Shown here: positions 26,618-35,370 of the stretch, piece by piece | Layout: each line of letters begins with the position of its first letter | How positions within the stretch are numbered: the first letter of the stretch is position 1 | DNA from: a virus | Virus record (IMG/VR): IMGVR_UViG_3300027747_004319 | Location: 1 to 51,124 of that record | Length of the DNA stretch: 51,124 bases | Reading direction: 5' to 3' (one strand) | Notes under the pieces: model-generated | The model's database searches: none | Told to the model about the DNA's origin: nothing | Seen by the model: the letters and a program-made list of their open reading frames with translations, nothing else | Translations under genes and position numbers: made by a program

Positions 26618-27445
26618 CTAAAAAATAACAAATTGCCCATTATCCTTACATTGCGATAATTCTTTTAAATTTGCCCGATATAATACAGGTATTAAGCCGC
26701 AATTTCCTGAATGAGTTATCAAATATTTACAATTAGATATAATTCTAACTATTGACTCAAAGTTTATACTCCACTCTATTTTATTCTCAGTTGGTTTGAC
26801 ATAAGTGTTGTTAAATATCATTTCTTCAAAAAAGAATGCATTATCAAAATTTGACATAAATATATCTCTATTGCGAAGTTCATCTGTTTGTATAAGAAGT
26901 CTATATTTTTTGTTTCTTTTGTTGATATGGTCTAACCAATCATTTGGGTGCGCTAAATTAACCTCAACATGCTTATCAGTTCCTCTGTTAAAAATAGCCA
27001 TAGTGTTACTGTAATCTATGTTGTATTTTTGTTCTAAAAATTTTATTCTTTCCAAAACAAGATCAGAAGGACTAAAGTAAATGTCTTCGACCATTTTGAT
27101 TTGCTTGAAATTTAATTTTTGAAATTCTGCATGATTCGACCAGTAACCATCATGATTTCTAAGAACTCCTGATTCAAAATCTTCAGACTTAAGTTGATCT
27201 AAAGTTTCTAAATTAACCTTGTATATAAAAGGATACAGGTCTTTATCATCACTGTAATTGTGCAGGTGTTTTAAAGTATCGTTAAAAGAAACATTCTCGG
27301 GATATATTTTCATTCGCGCCAATTCATATATGGCGAAACGTACCTCATTTATGCATGAATAAAAACCGCCTGTTTTATGAGTCCCGTAAACAGTTTTGTC
27401 TTCTTTATTGTAATAAGCGTTTCTGAGAAAAATTAGTTGTTCCAT
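26618..27445 (-). CDS. Probable glycosyltransferase, fucosyltransferase-like fold (uncertain)
   Basis: 275 residues from the ATG at 27445, preceded by GGAGGAGG nine bases upstream (a TTG at 27454 is less likely). The N-terminus FLRNAYYNKEDKTVYGTHKT and the late segment NCKYLITHSGNCGLIPVLYR are like NodZ/alpha-1,6- or alpha-1,2-fucosyltransferase-type GT-B proteins, in which a C-terminal S-G-N/S-S-G segment binds GDP-sugar. The region YRLLIQTDELRNRD agrees. I do not see a full family signature. The surrounding genes support a sugar-transfer role. Confidence 0.5.
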   Translation of the reverse strand: MEQLIFLRNAYYNKEDKTVYGTHKTGGFYSCINEVRFAIYELARMKIYPENVSFNDTLKHLHNYSDDKDLYPFIYKVNLETLDQLKSEDFESGVLRNHDGYWSNHAEFQKLNFKQIKMVEDIYFSPSDLVLERIKFLEQKYNIDYSNTMAIFNRGTDKHVEVNLAHPNDWLDHINKRNKKYRLLIQTDELRNRDIFMSNFDNAFFFEEMIFNNTYVKPTENKIEWSINFESIVRIISNCKYLITHSGNCGLIPVLYRANLKELSQCKDNGQFVIF

Positions 27446-27539
27446 CACCTTCAACCTCCTCCTTGAGTTTGCGATTTCCTACAGTATATATTATTTTATA
27501 TTTAAAAATTAAATAAATATTTTTTTTATATATAATGAT

Positions 27540-28199
27540 ATGAAAACAACACTTCTTACATTTACTGATCCGAATTACGAACCAAGAAGATTAACAACTC
27601 TTTCTTTTAATAAAAAAATGGTTGATAAAGTTTGGAACGCAAACCCATCAGATTTTGATGATAATTTTAAAAAACAAAATGAATTTATATTAAATCAACG
27701 TAGAGGTTATGGCTACTGGCTTTGGAAACCATACTTAATACTAAAATACATAGAAAACCTATGTAGTGAAGATGAAATGCTTATATATTGTGATGCCGGA
27801 GATTGGTTCTCAGAAAAAATGCTTGACTTGGCTAAACTGGAAACAAAAGATTGTCTTTTTATAAGAGGTCCTTTTTTAAATTATAAATATACAAAAAAAG
27901 ATTGTTTTGTACTAATGAATTGTGATGAAGAAAAATACTGGAATTCTGGTCAAACGTATGGCGCTCTTTGTTTTTGGAGAAAAACAAAAACAACAATAGA
28001 CTTCTTAAAAGAGTGGTTTGATTATTGCAAAAATCCTAATATTTTAACTGATGCTCCCAACATTCATGGAGAAAATATACCTGGATTTATAGATCACAGA
28101 CACGATCAATCTGTTTTGACTAATTTGACCATACAACGTGAAATGTTAAGAAAAGATCAAACAACAGACAATCCTTGGAATGTAATTTATAATGATTGA
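27540..28199 (+). CDS. Glycosyltransferase-like protein with RGYGYWLWKP motif
   Basis: 219 residues. The block RRGYGYWLWKPYLILKYIEN then EDEMLIYCDAGDWF is characteristic of a group of GT-A-like proteins in capsule, LPS and giant-virus clusters, with D-A-G as the probable metal site. NSGQTYGALCFWRKT and the final HRHDQSVLTNL fit the same group. The acceptor is unknown. The next gene starts inside its last codons (8-base overlap), so the two are probably expressed together. A TATATAA box lies at the start codon. Confidence 0.65.
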   Translation: MKTTLLTFTDPNYEPRRLTTLSFNKKMVDKVWNANPSDFDDNFKKQNEFILNQRRGYGYWLWKPYLILKYIENLCSEDEMLIYCDAGDWFSEKMLDLAKLETKDCLFIRGPFLNYKYTKKDCFVLMNCDEEKYWNSGQTYGALCFWRKTKTTIDFLKEWFDYCKNPNILTDAPNIHGENIPGFIDHRHDQSVLTNLTIQREMLRKDQTTDNPWNVIYND

Positions 28200-29079
28200 T
28201 ATAAATGATGTGGATAACCCTGAGTTATATTATAATTTAAAAAAAGGCTATGAGTTTTGCTCTTCGATAGCAGATGAGACTTTATCAAAACCAACTGAAT
28301 ATCATGTTGTTTGGAGCGGAAAATTTGATCGCAAGCAGTCTCTCCCAATAAAAAGTTTTTTTGCAACACAAAATTTCAAATTAGCCAAATTAAACTTGTG
28401 GTCCAACGAAGATCTGATCAACAATAATTATTTGAAACCCTTTAAAGATTTGATCAACTTTAGAAAATGGGATCCAATCGAAGAGGCTAAAGGAACGATC
28501 CTTGAGGACTATAAAAGTTTAACAGCCACAGACGGAAAATTTTGGATCGATGGAGATATATTTAGATTGTTATGCTTGCATAAGTATGGAGGAGTCTATT
28601 TCGACATGGATGTTGTTCTGTTGAGAGATTTTTCTCCACTATTAAACCAAGAGTTTATGTACAAGTGGGCAGCAGAAAAAAACATGATTAACGGAGCTAT
28701 AATGCATCTTTTTAAAGATAGCAAATTAACAAAAGATTTACTTAATCAACTATTGAATACAGCTCCAACACCAAATAGTCATTGTTACGGCAGAGATCTA
28801 TATACTTATGTAAGGGCTCAAAATAAAAATTGGACTATATTTCCAAGCACTTTTTTTAACACAGAGTGGCAAGCAACTCCGGAAGATACAAAAGACTATC
28901 CTGGCTTGGCTGAAGGGTTTAAACCATTTCAGAAATGCAATACAACCCATCTTTTTGAAAGGGCGTTTAGTTGGCACTGGCATAACCGATGGGGTGAATC
29001 AATAGAGATGGGAAGTAAGTGGCAAATTATCGAAGAAATTATTGAAAAAAAGCTGTCCAGTATTGGATTCCATCTATAA
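28192..29079 (+). CDS. DXD-type glycosyltransferase (family 32-like)
   Basis: 295 residues. The block FWIDGDIFRLLCLHKYGGVY followed by FDMDVVLLRDF is the sugar-binding region with the D-x-D motif (D-M-D) shared by family 32 enzymes, such as OCH1-like mannosyltransferases and many bacterial capsular transferases. YHVVWSGKFDRKQSLPIKSF at the start is the usual first strand. The C-terminal H-L-F-E-R-A-F-S-W-H-W-H segment is a common closing motif. It overlaps the preceding transferase by 8 bases and is followed 16 bases later by a methyltransferase. Confidence 0.85.
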   Translation: MIDINDVDNPELYYNLKKGYEFCSSIADETLSKPTEYHVVWSGKFDRKQSLPIKSFFATQNFKLAKLNLWSNEDLINNNYLKPFKDLINFRKWDPIEEAKGTILEDYKSLTATDGKFWIDGDIFRLLCLHKYGGVYFDMDVVLLRDFSPLLNQEFMYKWAAEKNMINGAIMHLFKDSKLTKDLLNQLLNTAPTPNSHCYGRDLYTYVRAQNKNWTIFPSTFFNTEWQATPEDTKDYPGLAEGFKPFQKCNTTHLFERAFSWHWHNRWGESIEMGSKWQIIEEIIEKKLSSIGFHL

Positions 29080-29095
29080 TTAGAAGAGGTGTTTT

Positions 29096-29695
29096 ATGAA
29101 ACATATGATAGATTGTGGCACTAATTTGTTTTATGGATTGAATGCGCTATCCAACAGATTTAATTTTGATGAAACTTGGAAAATAGATTGTTTTGAGGCA
29201 AATCCTTTTGTTTACGAACAAGCGATGAATCTAATTAAAAATGGAGACATTAAAAAATATTATCCAAGATATGATTCGAAAAACTTAAATTTATTCAACA
29301 AAGCCGTTTGGGTATATGATGGATTTATTGATATGAATATAGAGGCTGACAAACTCAGTAATGTGGCTAACATATTGAATAAACCCCCAGAAAAAGATAC
29401 GGTCTATAACAGAAATTTTAAATGGTCAAAAACAAAAATTCCTTGCATTAGATTATCTGAAATAATAAAGCAGTCAAATGCTGAAAAAATTGTTGTTAAG
29501 CTTGATGTTGAGGGAGCAGAATTTGAAATTATTCAAGATCTTATCAAAGAAAATTTATTGAACAAGATTAATTTCTTTTATGTTGAGTTTCATGAAAGAT
29601 TCTTCGTAGAAGAATTAAACAAATATTCTGATATTAAAAATCAATTGATATCAGAGATTAATAAACAGGTAGAATTTTTCCAAGAATGGGATTAG
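29096..29695 (+). CDS. FkbM-family methyltransferase
   Basis: 199 residues, with AGAGG before the ATG. MIDCGTNLFYGLNAL is the SAM motif I, WKIDCFEANPFVYEQA the motif II acid, and KIVVKLDVEGAEFEIIQDLI the diagnostic FkbM segment (L-D-V-E-G-A-E). FFYVEFHERFF closes the core. FkbM proteins methylate sugars or polyketides; next to glycosyltransferases the glycan role is the natural reading. It is a full-length, typical member and is the third gene of a plus-strand trio. Confidence 0.88.
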   Translation: MKHMIDCGTNLFYGLNALSNRFNFDETWKIDCFEANPFVYEQAMNLIKNGDIKKYYPRYDSKNLNLFNKAVWVYDGFIDMNIEADKLSNVANILNKPPEKDTVYNRNFKWSKTKIPCIRLSEIIKQSNAEKIVVKLDVEGAEFEIIQDLIKENLLNKINFFYVEFHERFFVEELNKYSDIKNQLISEINKQVEFFQEWD

Positions 29696-29701
29696 TGAAA
29701 C

Positions 29702-30598
29702 CTACAAATTTCTTTCATGTATCTTTGTGGAAGAATAAGATTGCTCACCCCTTCTTATTTTTTCTGTTATTCCTCCGTTACTCACAGAAGATCTTTTATT
29801 CAAAACTTCTTGGTTTAAAGCACTTCTCGATTTTCTGGTTGCTCCCTCTGACAGTATGGATCTAAACTCGATCGGAATATATCCACAAACCCATTGATTG
29901 TAAGTTTTTGCCCTTGTGTTTATGTCGTGATCATCATTCCCTAAGACAAAGTTAACCTCATCTAAGTAGTTCAGAGTCTTTAATTTTTCTCTGTCTATCA
30001 TCCATGGTCCACGATTACATGTATCACCCACATAGAACTTATCGTATTGTTCGAACCTTAGATTCAAAGGAATCTCTACGTCTACTCCGAGTTTTCCTAA
30101 GCCTTGAGAATAATCAAACAATCCATGCACGCATCTCCCGGAAACAGAGAACACATCATTGTATTTTTCAAAAGGACGAGACATTATGTGGTCATAACCA
30201 TATGTGAAAATTTGTATGTCTGCTTGTATTTCTATAACATAATTGGCGGTAGATAATTTAAAACCAATGTTATCACATGTTGTTTCAAATAAAGGATAGG
30301 CACTTTTTACAAGTGTTATTTTTTTTAAATTTGAAAATGTGTTTTTATTTAAAAATTCTTTTACAACTTCCAAGCTTTTATCTTCGCAATTATCAAAGAT
30401 CATTATTAATTCAAAATCTTTTGAAATATTTTTTAAATTATGATTTAAATTTTTTATTATTACTCCTTCGTGGTTGTGAACAGGAGTAATAATGGAATAA
30501 ATAAATTTATCAGATTTTTTTTCAAAAAAATCAACTTTAACATTTTTATAACCTTCTGATGACAAAAAATTTTCTATTTCATTTGGGTCGTTCAACAT
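29702..30598 (-). CDS. Glycosyltransferase family 2
   Basis: 298 residues. KFIYSIITPVHNHEGVIIKN with FELIMIFDNCEDKSLEVVKE is the standard opening of family 2 GT-A enzymes. YVIEIQADIQIF holds the D-x-D-like metal site, and FVLGNDDHDINTRAKTYN occupies the place of the catalytic base region. The last 50 residues are basic (SRSALNQEVLNKRSSVSNGG). It lies on the opposite strand to both neighbours. The donor sugar is unknown. Confidence 0.83.
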   Translation of the reverse strand: MLNDPNEIENFLSSEGYKNVKVDFFEKKSDKFIYSIITPVHNHEGVIIKNLNHNLKNISKDFELIMIFDNCEDKSLEVVKEFLNKNTFSNLKKITLVKSAYPLFETTCDNIGFKLSTANYVIEIQADIQIFTYGYDHIMSRPFEKYNDVFSVSGRCVHGLFDYSQGLGKLGVDVEIPLNLRFEQYDKFYVGDTCNRGPWMIDREKLKTLNYLDEVNFVLGNDDHDINTRAKTYNQWVCGYIPIEFRSILSEGATRKSRSALNQEVLNKRSSVSNGGITEKIRRGEQSYSSTKIHERNL

Positions 30599-30639
30599 AA
30601 AACTCTATTCTATTTTAATTGTTACTTATATATATTAGT

Positions 30640-31257
30640 ATGAAGAAAATAATATCATTTTCATTATGGGGAAGCAAACCGATATACAACATAGGTGCTA
30701 TCAAAAATGCAATATTGGCAAAAGATTTATATCCTGGTTTTGAGTGTTGGTTTTATTGTGATGAAAAAACAGTTCCTAAAGAAACATTTGATGGACTGTA
30801 TTCTCTTGATAACACAAAGATAATAATCAGGCAAGACGCGATAAAATCCTCTACCTGGAGATTTGAAGCTATCGACGACCCAAATGTTGAAATAATGCTA
30901 TCAAGAGACACAGACTCAAGAATATCTTTAAGAGAAAAAATAGCAGTTGATGAATGGTTATCCTCTGATAAACCATTCCACATAATGAGAGACCATCCGG
31001 ACCACAGAATGCCTATAATGGCTGGAATGTTTGGAACCAAGAAGATACCGGAAATAAATAGTTGGAGTGAATTATTGAATTCTGTTAATTCTTCTCATTA
31101 TGGGAATGATCAAGATTTTTTAATGAACCAAATCTATCCTGTAGTGAGAGATAAAAGTATAATACACGCTTCTTTTAATAAAATAGAAGGAGATGAGTGT
31201 AAAGATTTCTTATTTAAAGATGGTTCAAAATTTGTAGGAGAATATGTTTATGAATAA
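30640..31257 (+). CDS. Glycosyltransferase-like protein of phage glycan clusters
   Basis: 205 residues from the ATG at 30640. The frame opens earlier, but the start MKKIISFSLWGSKPIYNIGA is the conserved first strand of this group. GFECWFYCDEKTVPKETF and EIMLSRDTDSRISLREK (R-D-T-D as acidic site) and HIMRDHPDHRMPIMAGMFGT follow. These are features of a GT-A-like group in phage and giant-virus glycan islands, as I remember. A TATATATA box lies just upstream. The enzymatic activity is not proven by motif alone. Confidence 0.6.
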   Translation: MKKIISFSLWGSKPIYNIGAIKNAILAKDLYPGFECWFYCDEKTVPKETFDGLYSLDNTKIIIRQDAIKSSTWRFEAIDDPNVEIMLSRDTDSRISLREKIAVDEWLSSDKPFHIMRDHPDHRMPIMAGMFGTKKIPEINSWSELLNSVNSSHYGNDQDFLMNQIYPVVRDKSIIHASFNKIEGDECKDFLFKDGSKFVGEYVYE

Positions 31258-32106
31258 TCAATTGAATTTTTCTAATGCATAATTCAAAAATTCTTCTTCA
31301 TTTAGATCTCTATATTCTTCTGGACAGTCAGTTTTTGTTACCCTCTTATTAAACATTTCTGCGAACGTTCCTTTGAATCCATCATCAAATGGCAGATGAT
31401 AATTTTCAATTATATCTATTCCATACATCATGCAGGCGGGTTTTATTTCAAAACAATCTCCATATCTTTGTAGATTTTTTGAATCAACAAATTTACCAAT
31501 CTCATACCATTTGTGACAAAATTTTACCATTGTATCAAAATCTATTTTATTAAAAAACAATTTATTCTCTATAGGGCATCTCATTTCTGCAAAATCTTTT
31601 TCCTGTAAATCTGGCATGTAATGATTTACAATTGTTTTCAATTTATGGTTTATCATAATCTCTCCCGCAGCATTATACACCTGATGATAATCACCAGAGC
31701 ACTTGACTATGTTTGAGCAATACAAGCCTTTTTCAGTAAAAGAATCAAAGCAAGATTTGCCAAAGCTGCCAGTAGGTAAAACATCTGCATCTGTATGACA
31801 GATAGAGTTATTAGGTATAACCCTGGATGAGTAAGCGAGAGCTAAAGACTTCAAATAATATTTAAAGAATGTAGATTTACCATGACCAGGAAGAGTATAT
31901 CCTGATGGCTTTACAATATTGTTTGATAAAATATTAAAATGACAAATAACTTTTTTTGAGTTTATTCTTTGACTAAAATCTCTATCTGTTGTTATGCAAA
32001 GATTTATTTTATCGTCATATATTGCATCTAATTTTTTAATAAAAAGTCTTGTGAAACTTTCATAAAGATCGCCCACAGACAACACGCTTAAAGTAATGTT
32101 TTCCAT
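31258..32106 (-). CDS. GT-A-like protein (hypothetical glycosyltransferase)
   Basis: 282 residues. ITLSVLSVGDLYESFTRLFI and the segment NSICHTDADVLPTGSFG, with D-A-D after a hydrophobic strand, have the spacing of a nucleotide-sugar metal site. TFFKYYLKSLALAYSSRVIP before it is the helix that usually precedes that strand. The middle is Cys/His-rich. Its stop is adjacent to the stop of the convergent gene at 30640-31257. No named family recognised; it is called a transferase from the D-A-D site and its neighbours. Confidence 0.5.
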   Translation of the reverse strand: MENITLSVLSVGDLYESFTRLFIKKLDAIYDDKINLCITTDRDFSQRINSKKVICHFNILSNNIVKPSGYTLPGHGKSTFFKYYLKSLALAYSSRVIPNNSICHTDADVLPTGSFGKSCFDSFTEKGLYCSNIVKCSGDYHQVYNAAGEIMINHKLKTIVNHYMPDLQEKDFAEMRCPIENKLFFNKIDFDTMVKFCHKWYEIGKFVDSKNLQRYGDCFEIKPACMMYGIDIIENYHLPFDDGFKGTFAEMFNKRVTKTDCPEEYRDLNEEEFLNYALEKFN

Positions 32107-32225
32107 ATGATTTCCAGGGTTTTATTAATTTAAAGAGCTGGGCATCCATGCCCAAAATTGATAATCCTAATCATCTCTACTTATATTTATCCTTCTCGTT
32201 TACATAAATTTTTTGTTTGATAAAT

Positions 32226-33062
32226 TTAAAAAAAATTTTTATTATCAAGATAATTTTTTGCAACATCTGCGATAAAATTTGAACACCTTGTGTGTCTAAT
32301 TTTAGATAAACACACCATTGGTTTGTCTGGATGCATGGAGAAATCATTTTTGCTGAACCAAACTTTATTGAAACTCGGTTGTATTCCATGATCATAATTT
32401 ATAATATTTTTAACAACATTTTCTAACATATTGCTTTCAATTGAATACGGTCTGATTTCAATGTTTGATGTTTCTTCATCTTTAAAGAAAAGAGCATCCC
32501 AATTTTTCCAAACACTTAAATTTAATGCTGCTGTGTCAATTCCTAAAAATTCTTTTTTATCTAAAAAATATTTTATATATAACAAAACGTCTTCAAAAAA
32601 AGATACAGGCAGATTGTTGAAAGATATTGTGCTTCCAAATTTTATCCAATTGTTTTTAATTTTATCTTCTTCTGAGGCTAGTTCTTCATAGTAATCACTA
32701 ATTATATTGTGTGTTAAAAAAGAATCTTCACTCGACACTATTTTATGATCACCAATAGAAATATCACTACAAAATACGCTACAGGGATTTAAAACTGTCA
32801 CAGGAAAGATTTCTTTTTCATCACCCGCAGTCTTCAAAAAAGACTGCCATTTATTGAGGCTTAAATTTGAATGTGTTTTTTTAAAATAAAATACTTTGAC
32901 ATGCTCGGCTAAATTTCTGCAATCATACATCGACATAGAATCATCAATGCCAACAGTCACATACAGATTATTTTCTATGCCTTTTTCTTTAAAGCTTTGT
33001 ATCAAAAGCTCTATCTGCCAACTGTGTTGGTAGCTATTTTCAATTGATACAAAATAATTCAT
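32226..33062 (-). CDS. Hypothetical protein, possibly a peptide O-glycosyltransferase-like enzyme
   Basis: 278 residues. The opening MNYFVSIENSYQHSWQIELL followed by IQSFKEKGIENNLYVTVG resembles the first segment of hydroxyproline/serine O-glycosyltransferases of plants and algae (A-T-D-x-x-Y-x-x-W-Q then a Y-K-K-F helix). That similarity is from memory and weak. A 119-base AT-rich gap with a small hairpin (GGGCATCCATGCCC near 32134-32147) separates it from 31258-32106. If the similarity held, the enzyme would modify Ser/Thr/Pro-rich polypeptides such as the adhesin linkers in this same window. Confidence 0.4.
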   Translation of the reverse strand: MNYFVSIENSYQHSWQIELLIQSFKEKGIENNLYVTVGIDDSMSMYDCRNLAEHVKVFYFKKTHSNLSLNKWQSFLKTAGDEKEIFPVTVLNPCSVFCSDISIGDHKIVSSEDSFLTHNIISDYYEELASEEDKIKNNWIKFGSTISFNNLPVSFFEDVLLYIKYFLDKKEFLGIDTAALNLSVWKNWDALFFKDEETSNIEIRPYSIESNMLENVVKNIINYDHGIQPSFNKVWFSKNDFSMHPDKPMVCLSKIRHTRCSNFIADVAKNYLDNKNFF

Positions 33063-33073
33063 AGTAGGCTAAT

Positions 33074-33484
33074 TTACTTTGGGATGCTAAATTTTCCACA
33101 AAGCTTCTCAGCTGATGCTGAGGAGCCGACTTTTTCTTTGTATGATTCATTAACAAGCTTCTGATATACTCTGTAAACTTCACTGTATGCAACACCCCAT
33201 GTTGCGTCATGTGAAAAATCATCGAACCTATCATCTGCTTCCATTGAATCCAACAGATGATTCCAGGCACGAGCATGAGCCCATTCATGAATTAATGTCT
33301 CTATGGCGAGATTTTCACTAAGATCTTTGTTTATTTTTATAAAGAATTTTTTCTTGTATTTAACACATTCTCCGTCGAGAGAACGGCTCATGATACACCT
33401 TCTGACACTAACAGGATACGCAATTGGTAAGTTTTTCTTTAAAAAACTGACCAATCTTTTGTAGTTTTTGTATTTGTTATTCAT
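33074..33484 (-). CDS. Small HExxH metalloprotease-like protein
   Basis: 136 residues, with GAGG before the ATG. The zinc site reads IETLIHEWAHARAW (H66-E-W-A-H70). A helix and an acidic stretch (DSMEADDRFDDFSHDATWGV) follow, with H or D as possible third ligand. The size and layout are like SprT-type or other minimal zincins of phages. Substrates could be virion proteins or host proteins; the sequence does not say. It ends 11 bases before the next gene on the same strand. Confidence 0.65.
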   Translation of the reverse strand: MNNKYKNYKRLVSFLKKNLPIAYPVSVRRCIMSRSLDGECVKYKKKFFIKINKDLSENLAIETLIHEWAHARAWNHLLDSMEADDRFDDFSHDATWGVAYSEVYRVYQKLVNESYKEKVGSSASAEKLCGKFSIPK

Positions 33485-33501
33485 GTTCGCCTCATTGTTA
33501 A

Positions 33502-33530
33502 AGTGTATTCAAAATCAACATTCGAATCAA
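33502..33530 (-). promoter_or_regulatory. Candidate promoter for the metalloprotease gene
   Basis: On the minus strand TTGATT (33530-33525) is followed after 17 bases by TACACT (33507-33502), about 17 bases before the start codon. Each box matches consensus at four of six positions, so this is only suggestive. Confidence 0.3.
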
Positions 33531-33629
33531 CAATAGTATTTAGTGTTTCTGGATTTTGTTTTTAAGTTATATATTTTTTTGATATAAATCATTGAAAACA
33601 AAGGACTTACGTCAAGCAGAAAATGGCTA

Positions 33630-33658
33630 TTGACCCAACATTCAATGTGTGTTAGTAT
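33630..33658 (+). promoter_or_regulatory. Strong sigma70-type promoter with extended -10
   Basis: TTGACC (33630-33635), a 17-base spacer and TAGTAT (33653-33658) preceded by TGT give a near-consensus promoter with a TGn extension. Transcription should begin near 33665. The AAAGGA site at 33670-33675 lies well before the ATG at 33683. Confidence 0.72.
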
Positions 33659-33682
33659 CCCGCCAACCCAAAGGATAAACAA

Positions 33683-33964
33683 ATGAAAATTAAAGTTTTA
33701 AAGTTAATCACAGGTGAAGAAATCATCACTCAAGTTAAATCTGAGGATGAAAACACTGTTGTTCTTGTTGAACCACAGAAATTTATTATGAGCCAAGAGG
33801 GTGTCGGATCAATGCCATTGATGCCCATGTCTAAGGATAAAGAGTATTCAATATTAAAAAGTCATGTTTTGATAATATCGGAGCCAGATGATGATATTAA
33901 AAATGTTTATAATACAAAATTTGGTAGCGGCGTCGTAGTTCCAAGCGGTATCATCACAGGGTGA
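33683..33964 (+). CDS. Small beta-barrel protein (possibly Sm/LSm-like)
   Basis: 93 residues. MKIKVLKLITGEEIITQVKS, VVLVEPQKFIM, GVGSMPLMPMSKDKEYSILK and HVLIISEPDDDIKNVYNTKF describe a short five-strand barrel, like the Sm-like proteins common in cyanophages and other T4-like phages. Such proteins may bind RNA, but that is inference. It has the best host-type promoter of the window and a clear AAAGGA site, and is followed after 4 bases by a zinc-ribbon gene, so the two form an early operon by appearance. Confidence 0.62.
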   Translation: MKIKVLKLITGEEIITQVKSEDENTVVLVEPQKFIMSQEGVGSMPLMPMSKDKEYSILKSHVLIISEPDDDIKNVYNTKFGSGVVVPSGIITG

Positions 33965-33968
33965 ATAA

Positions 33969-34355
33969 ATGGCTTTTAAAATATGCCCAGAATGCAACGA
34001 GAAAAATCCAGCAAGAATAAGAAAATGTAAAAAATGCGAATCTATCTTTGGATTTAAGGCTAAGAAGAAAAAGCAAAAAAAAGAAACGGTAAGTGATTGG
34101 AAGATACTTATTCCTGGCGATCAAATAAAGGTCGCCAGCGGTGGTCCCGTATTTATTGATAAAGATAAAAACGAACTACCCATGGGATATCATGGTAATT
34201 TTTCCGTCATATCTCTTGATAAAAATGGAATAATTGCCCATGGACTAGATAAGTGCTGTGGCTTTTGTCACATTTGGATGGGAGAAGAAAAAGAAAGCAC
34301 TGCTGGCGTGTTTAAAAAACCACATAAAATTTACAAACTAGCTGCTAGGGTTTAA
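33969..34355 (+). CDS. Zinc-ribbon protein
   Basis: 128 residues. The N-terminus FKICPECNEKNPARIRKCKK then C-E-S-I-F-G-F is a four-Cys zinc ribbon (C-x2-C...C-x2-C), followed by a very basic Lys stretch. The second half (WKILIPGDQIKVASGGPVFI, GYHGNFSVISLDKNGIIAHG, CCGFCHIW) has another Cys cluster and looks like a small beta domain. DNA, RNA or protein binding are all possible. The ribosome site is GGTGA at the end of the previous gene. Confidence 0.7.
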   Translation: MAFKICPECNEKNPARIRKCKKCESIFGFKAKKKKQKKETVSDWKILIPGDQIKVASGGPVFIDKDKNELPMGYHGNFSVISLDKNGIIAHGLDKCCGFCHIWMGEEKESTAGVFKKPHKIYKLAARV

Positions 34356-34357
34356 AT

Positions 34358-34534
34358 TCACTTTTGATTTAACTGGCAGTAATTGTACTTATCTCGACAG
34401 TTTTTACCCTCTTCATATCCTGCAATAAAAGCTTGTTCAAGTAGATCAAGGTTTTCTGCTTTAATTTTTTCGATTTTTAACCACTCGTTAAAAGATTCTG
34501 TTTTATTCTCAAAGCAGAAATCATCAACGCTCAT
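34358..34534 (-). CDS. Small 58-residue protein coupled to the patatin gene
   Basis: 58 residues. The start (34534) overlaps the stop of the patatin gene as ATGA and the gene ends 3 bases after the stop of the convergent zinc-ribbon gene, so it fills the gap exactly. The product is acidic and helical (MSVDDFCFENKTESFNEWLK, DLLEQAFIAGYEEGKNCRDK) with three Cys. The segment EQAFIAGYEEGK is of a kind seen in many small phage proteins. No function can be given. Translational coupling suggests it is made with the lipase. Confidence 0.72.
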   Translation of the reverse strand: MSVDDFCFENKTESFNEWLKIEKIKAENLDLLEQAFIAGYEEGKNCRDKYNYCQLNQK

Positions 34535-35370
34535 ATAATATTCCTTTTTTTGAACAAGCTCTTAATTGCTTTTTTGTTGTATTTATTGTATTCAGTTTTA
34601 CCGTACTCAACACCCGATTTACATTTATTAAAGTAAACTGAGTCAAATAAAAGTTCCTTTGGCTCAATAAGATAAATATTTATCCCTTTATAATAAGGGT
34701 CATCTTCGTTCTTAATAGACTCATTTATATCTCTTGTCATTATTTCATATAAACTTATATCAAGGGCTCTAAAAGCCATCTCAGCAGGCTTTAAATAGCC
34801 TTTAGGCTTATCCCAGAAGCTTAGAGCTAAAGGTCTGCCCATAATAAGATATATTTCATTGCAACCAAAATCAATACATTGTTTTAAAGGAGCTAATTGG
34901 CGACTACCAGCATCAACCCAGCCATCTACATCTTGAACAAGCCCTGTTATAGCCACACTCCCCAGAACGCTTTTGACAAACTCTTCTTTTGAAACCTGCA
35001 TATTGGAGACATATTGCATCTCACCGGTGTGTATATTCATTTTAGATACAACACTCTCACATATTGGATCGTTTTTAACTGCGTTTTCTACTATTTTTTT
35101 CATCGGCTTTTGATTCATAACACCAGTCTTGTTCCAAAAAGTATAATTGATGCTAAAAACATCAAAAACATTGGATATATTTGACCACATATCTGCTAAT
35201 CCTTGTGGACCAAGATAAGAATAACTAGCGGCGCATATACTTCCGCTGGATATCCCTATTGTTAGATCTGGTTTGATTCCTTTTAAGCTCAAGGAAAGAG
35301 CAATCCCAGATTGAATGGAGCCGCGAGCACCCTCACCAGTAAAACAAAATCCTATTTTTTTATTCTTCAT
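34531..35370 (-). CDS. Patatin-like phospholipase
   Basis: 279 residues. The oxyanion motif is FTGEGARGSIQSGIALSL (usual G-G-G-x-x-G, here G-E-G-A-R-G), the nucleophile elbow is IGISSGS (G-x-S-x-G, Ser41) and the catalytic Asp is in WVDAGSRQLAP (D153-A-G). Patatins cleave acyl chains from phospholipids. A phage copy could act on the host membrane or be carried in the virion. Its start overlaps the previous gene by 11 bases with AAGAGA before it. All catalytic residues are present, so I expect an active enzyme. Confidence 0.88.
   Translation of the reverse strand: MKNKKIGFCFTGEGARGSIQSGIALSLSLKGIKPDLTIGISSGSICAASYSYLGPQGLADMWSNISNVFDVFSINYTFWNKTGVMNQKPMKKIVENAVKNDPICESVVSKMNIHTGEMQYVSNMQVSKEEFVKSVLGSVAITGLVQDVDGWVDAGSRQLAPLKQCIDFGCNEIYLIMGRPLALSFWDKPKGYLKPAEMAFRALDISLYEIMTRDINESIKNEDDPYYKGINIYLIEPKELLFDSVYFNKCKSGVEYGKTEYNKYNKKAIKSLFKKRNII

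Noticed and set aside
32134-32147. Short inverted repeat GGGCATCCATGCCC as a terminator
   Set aside because: Five to six pairs only and no T-run on either side; could be chance.
34356-34530. Apparent non-coding gap of about 175 bases
   Set aside because: Filled exactly by a 58-codon minus-strand gene that overlaps the patatin stop as ATGA.
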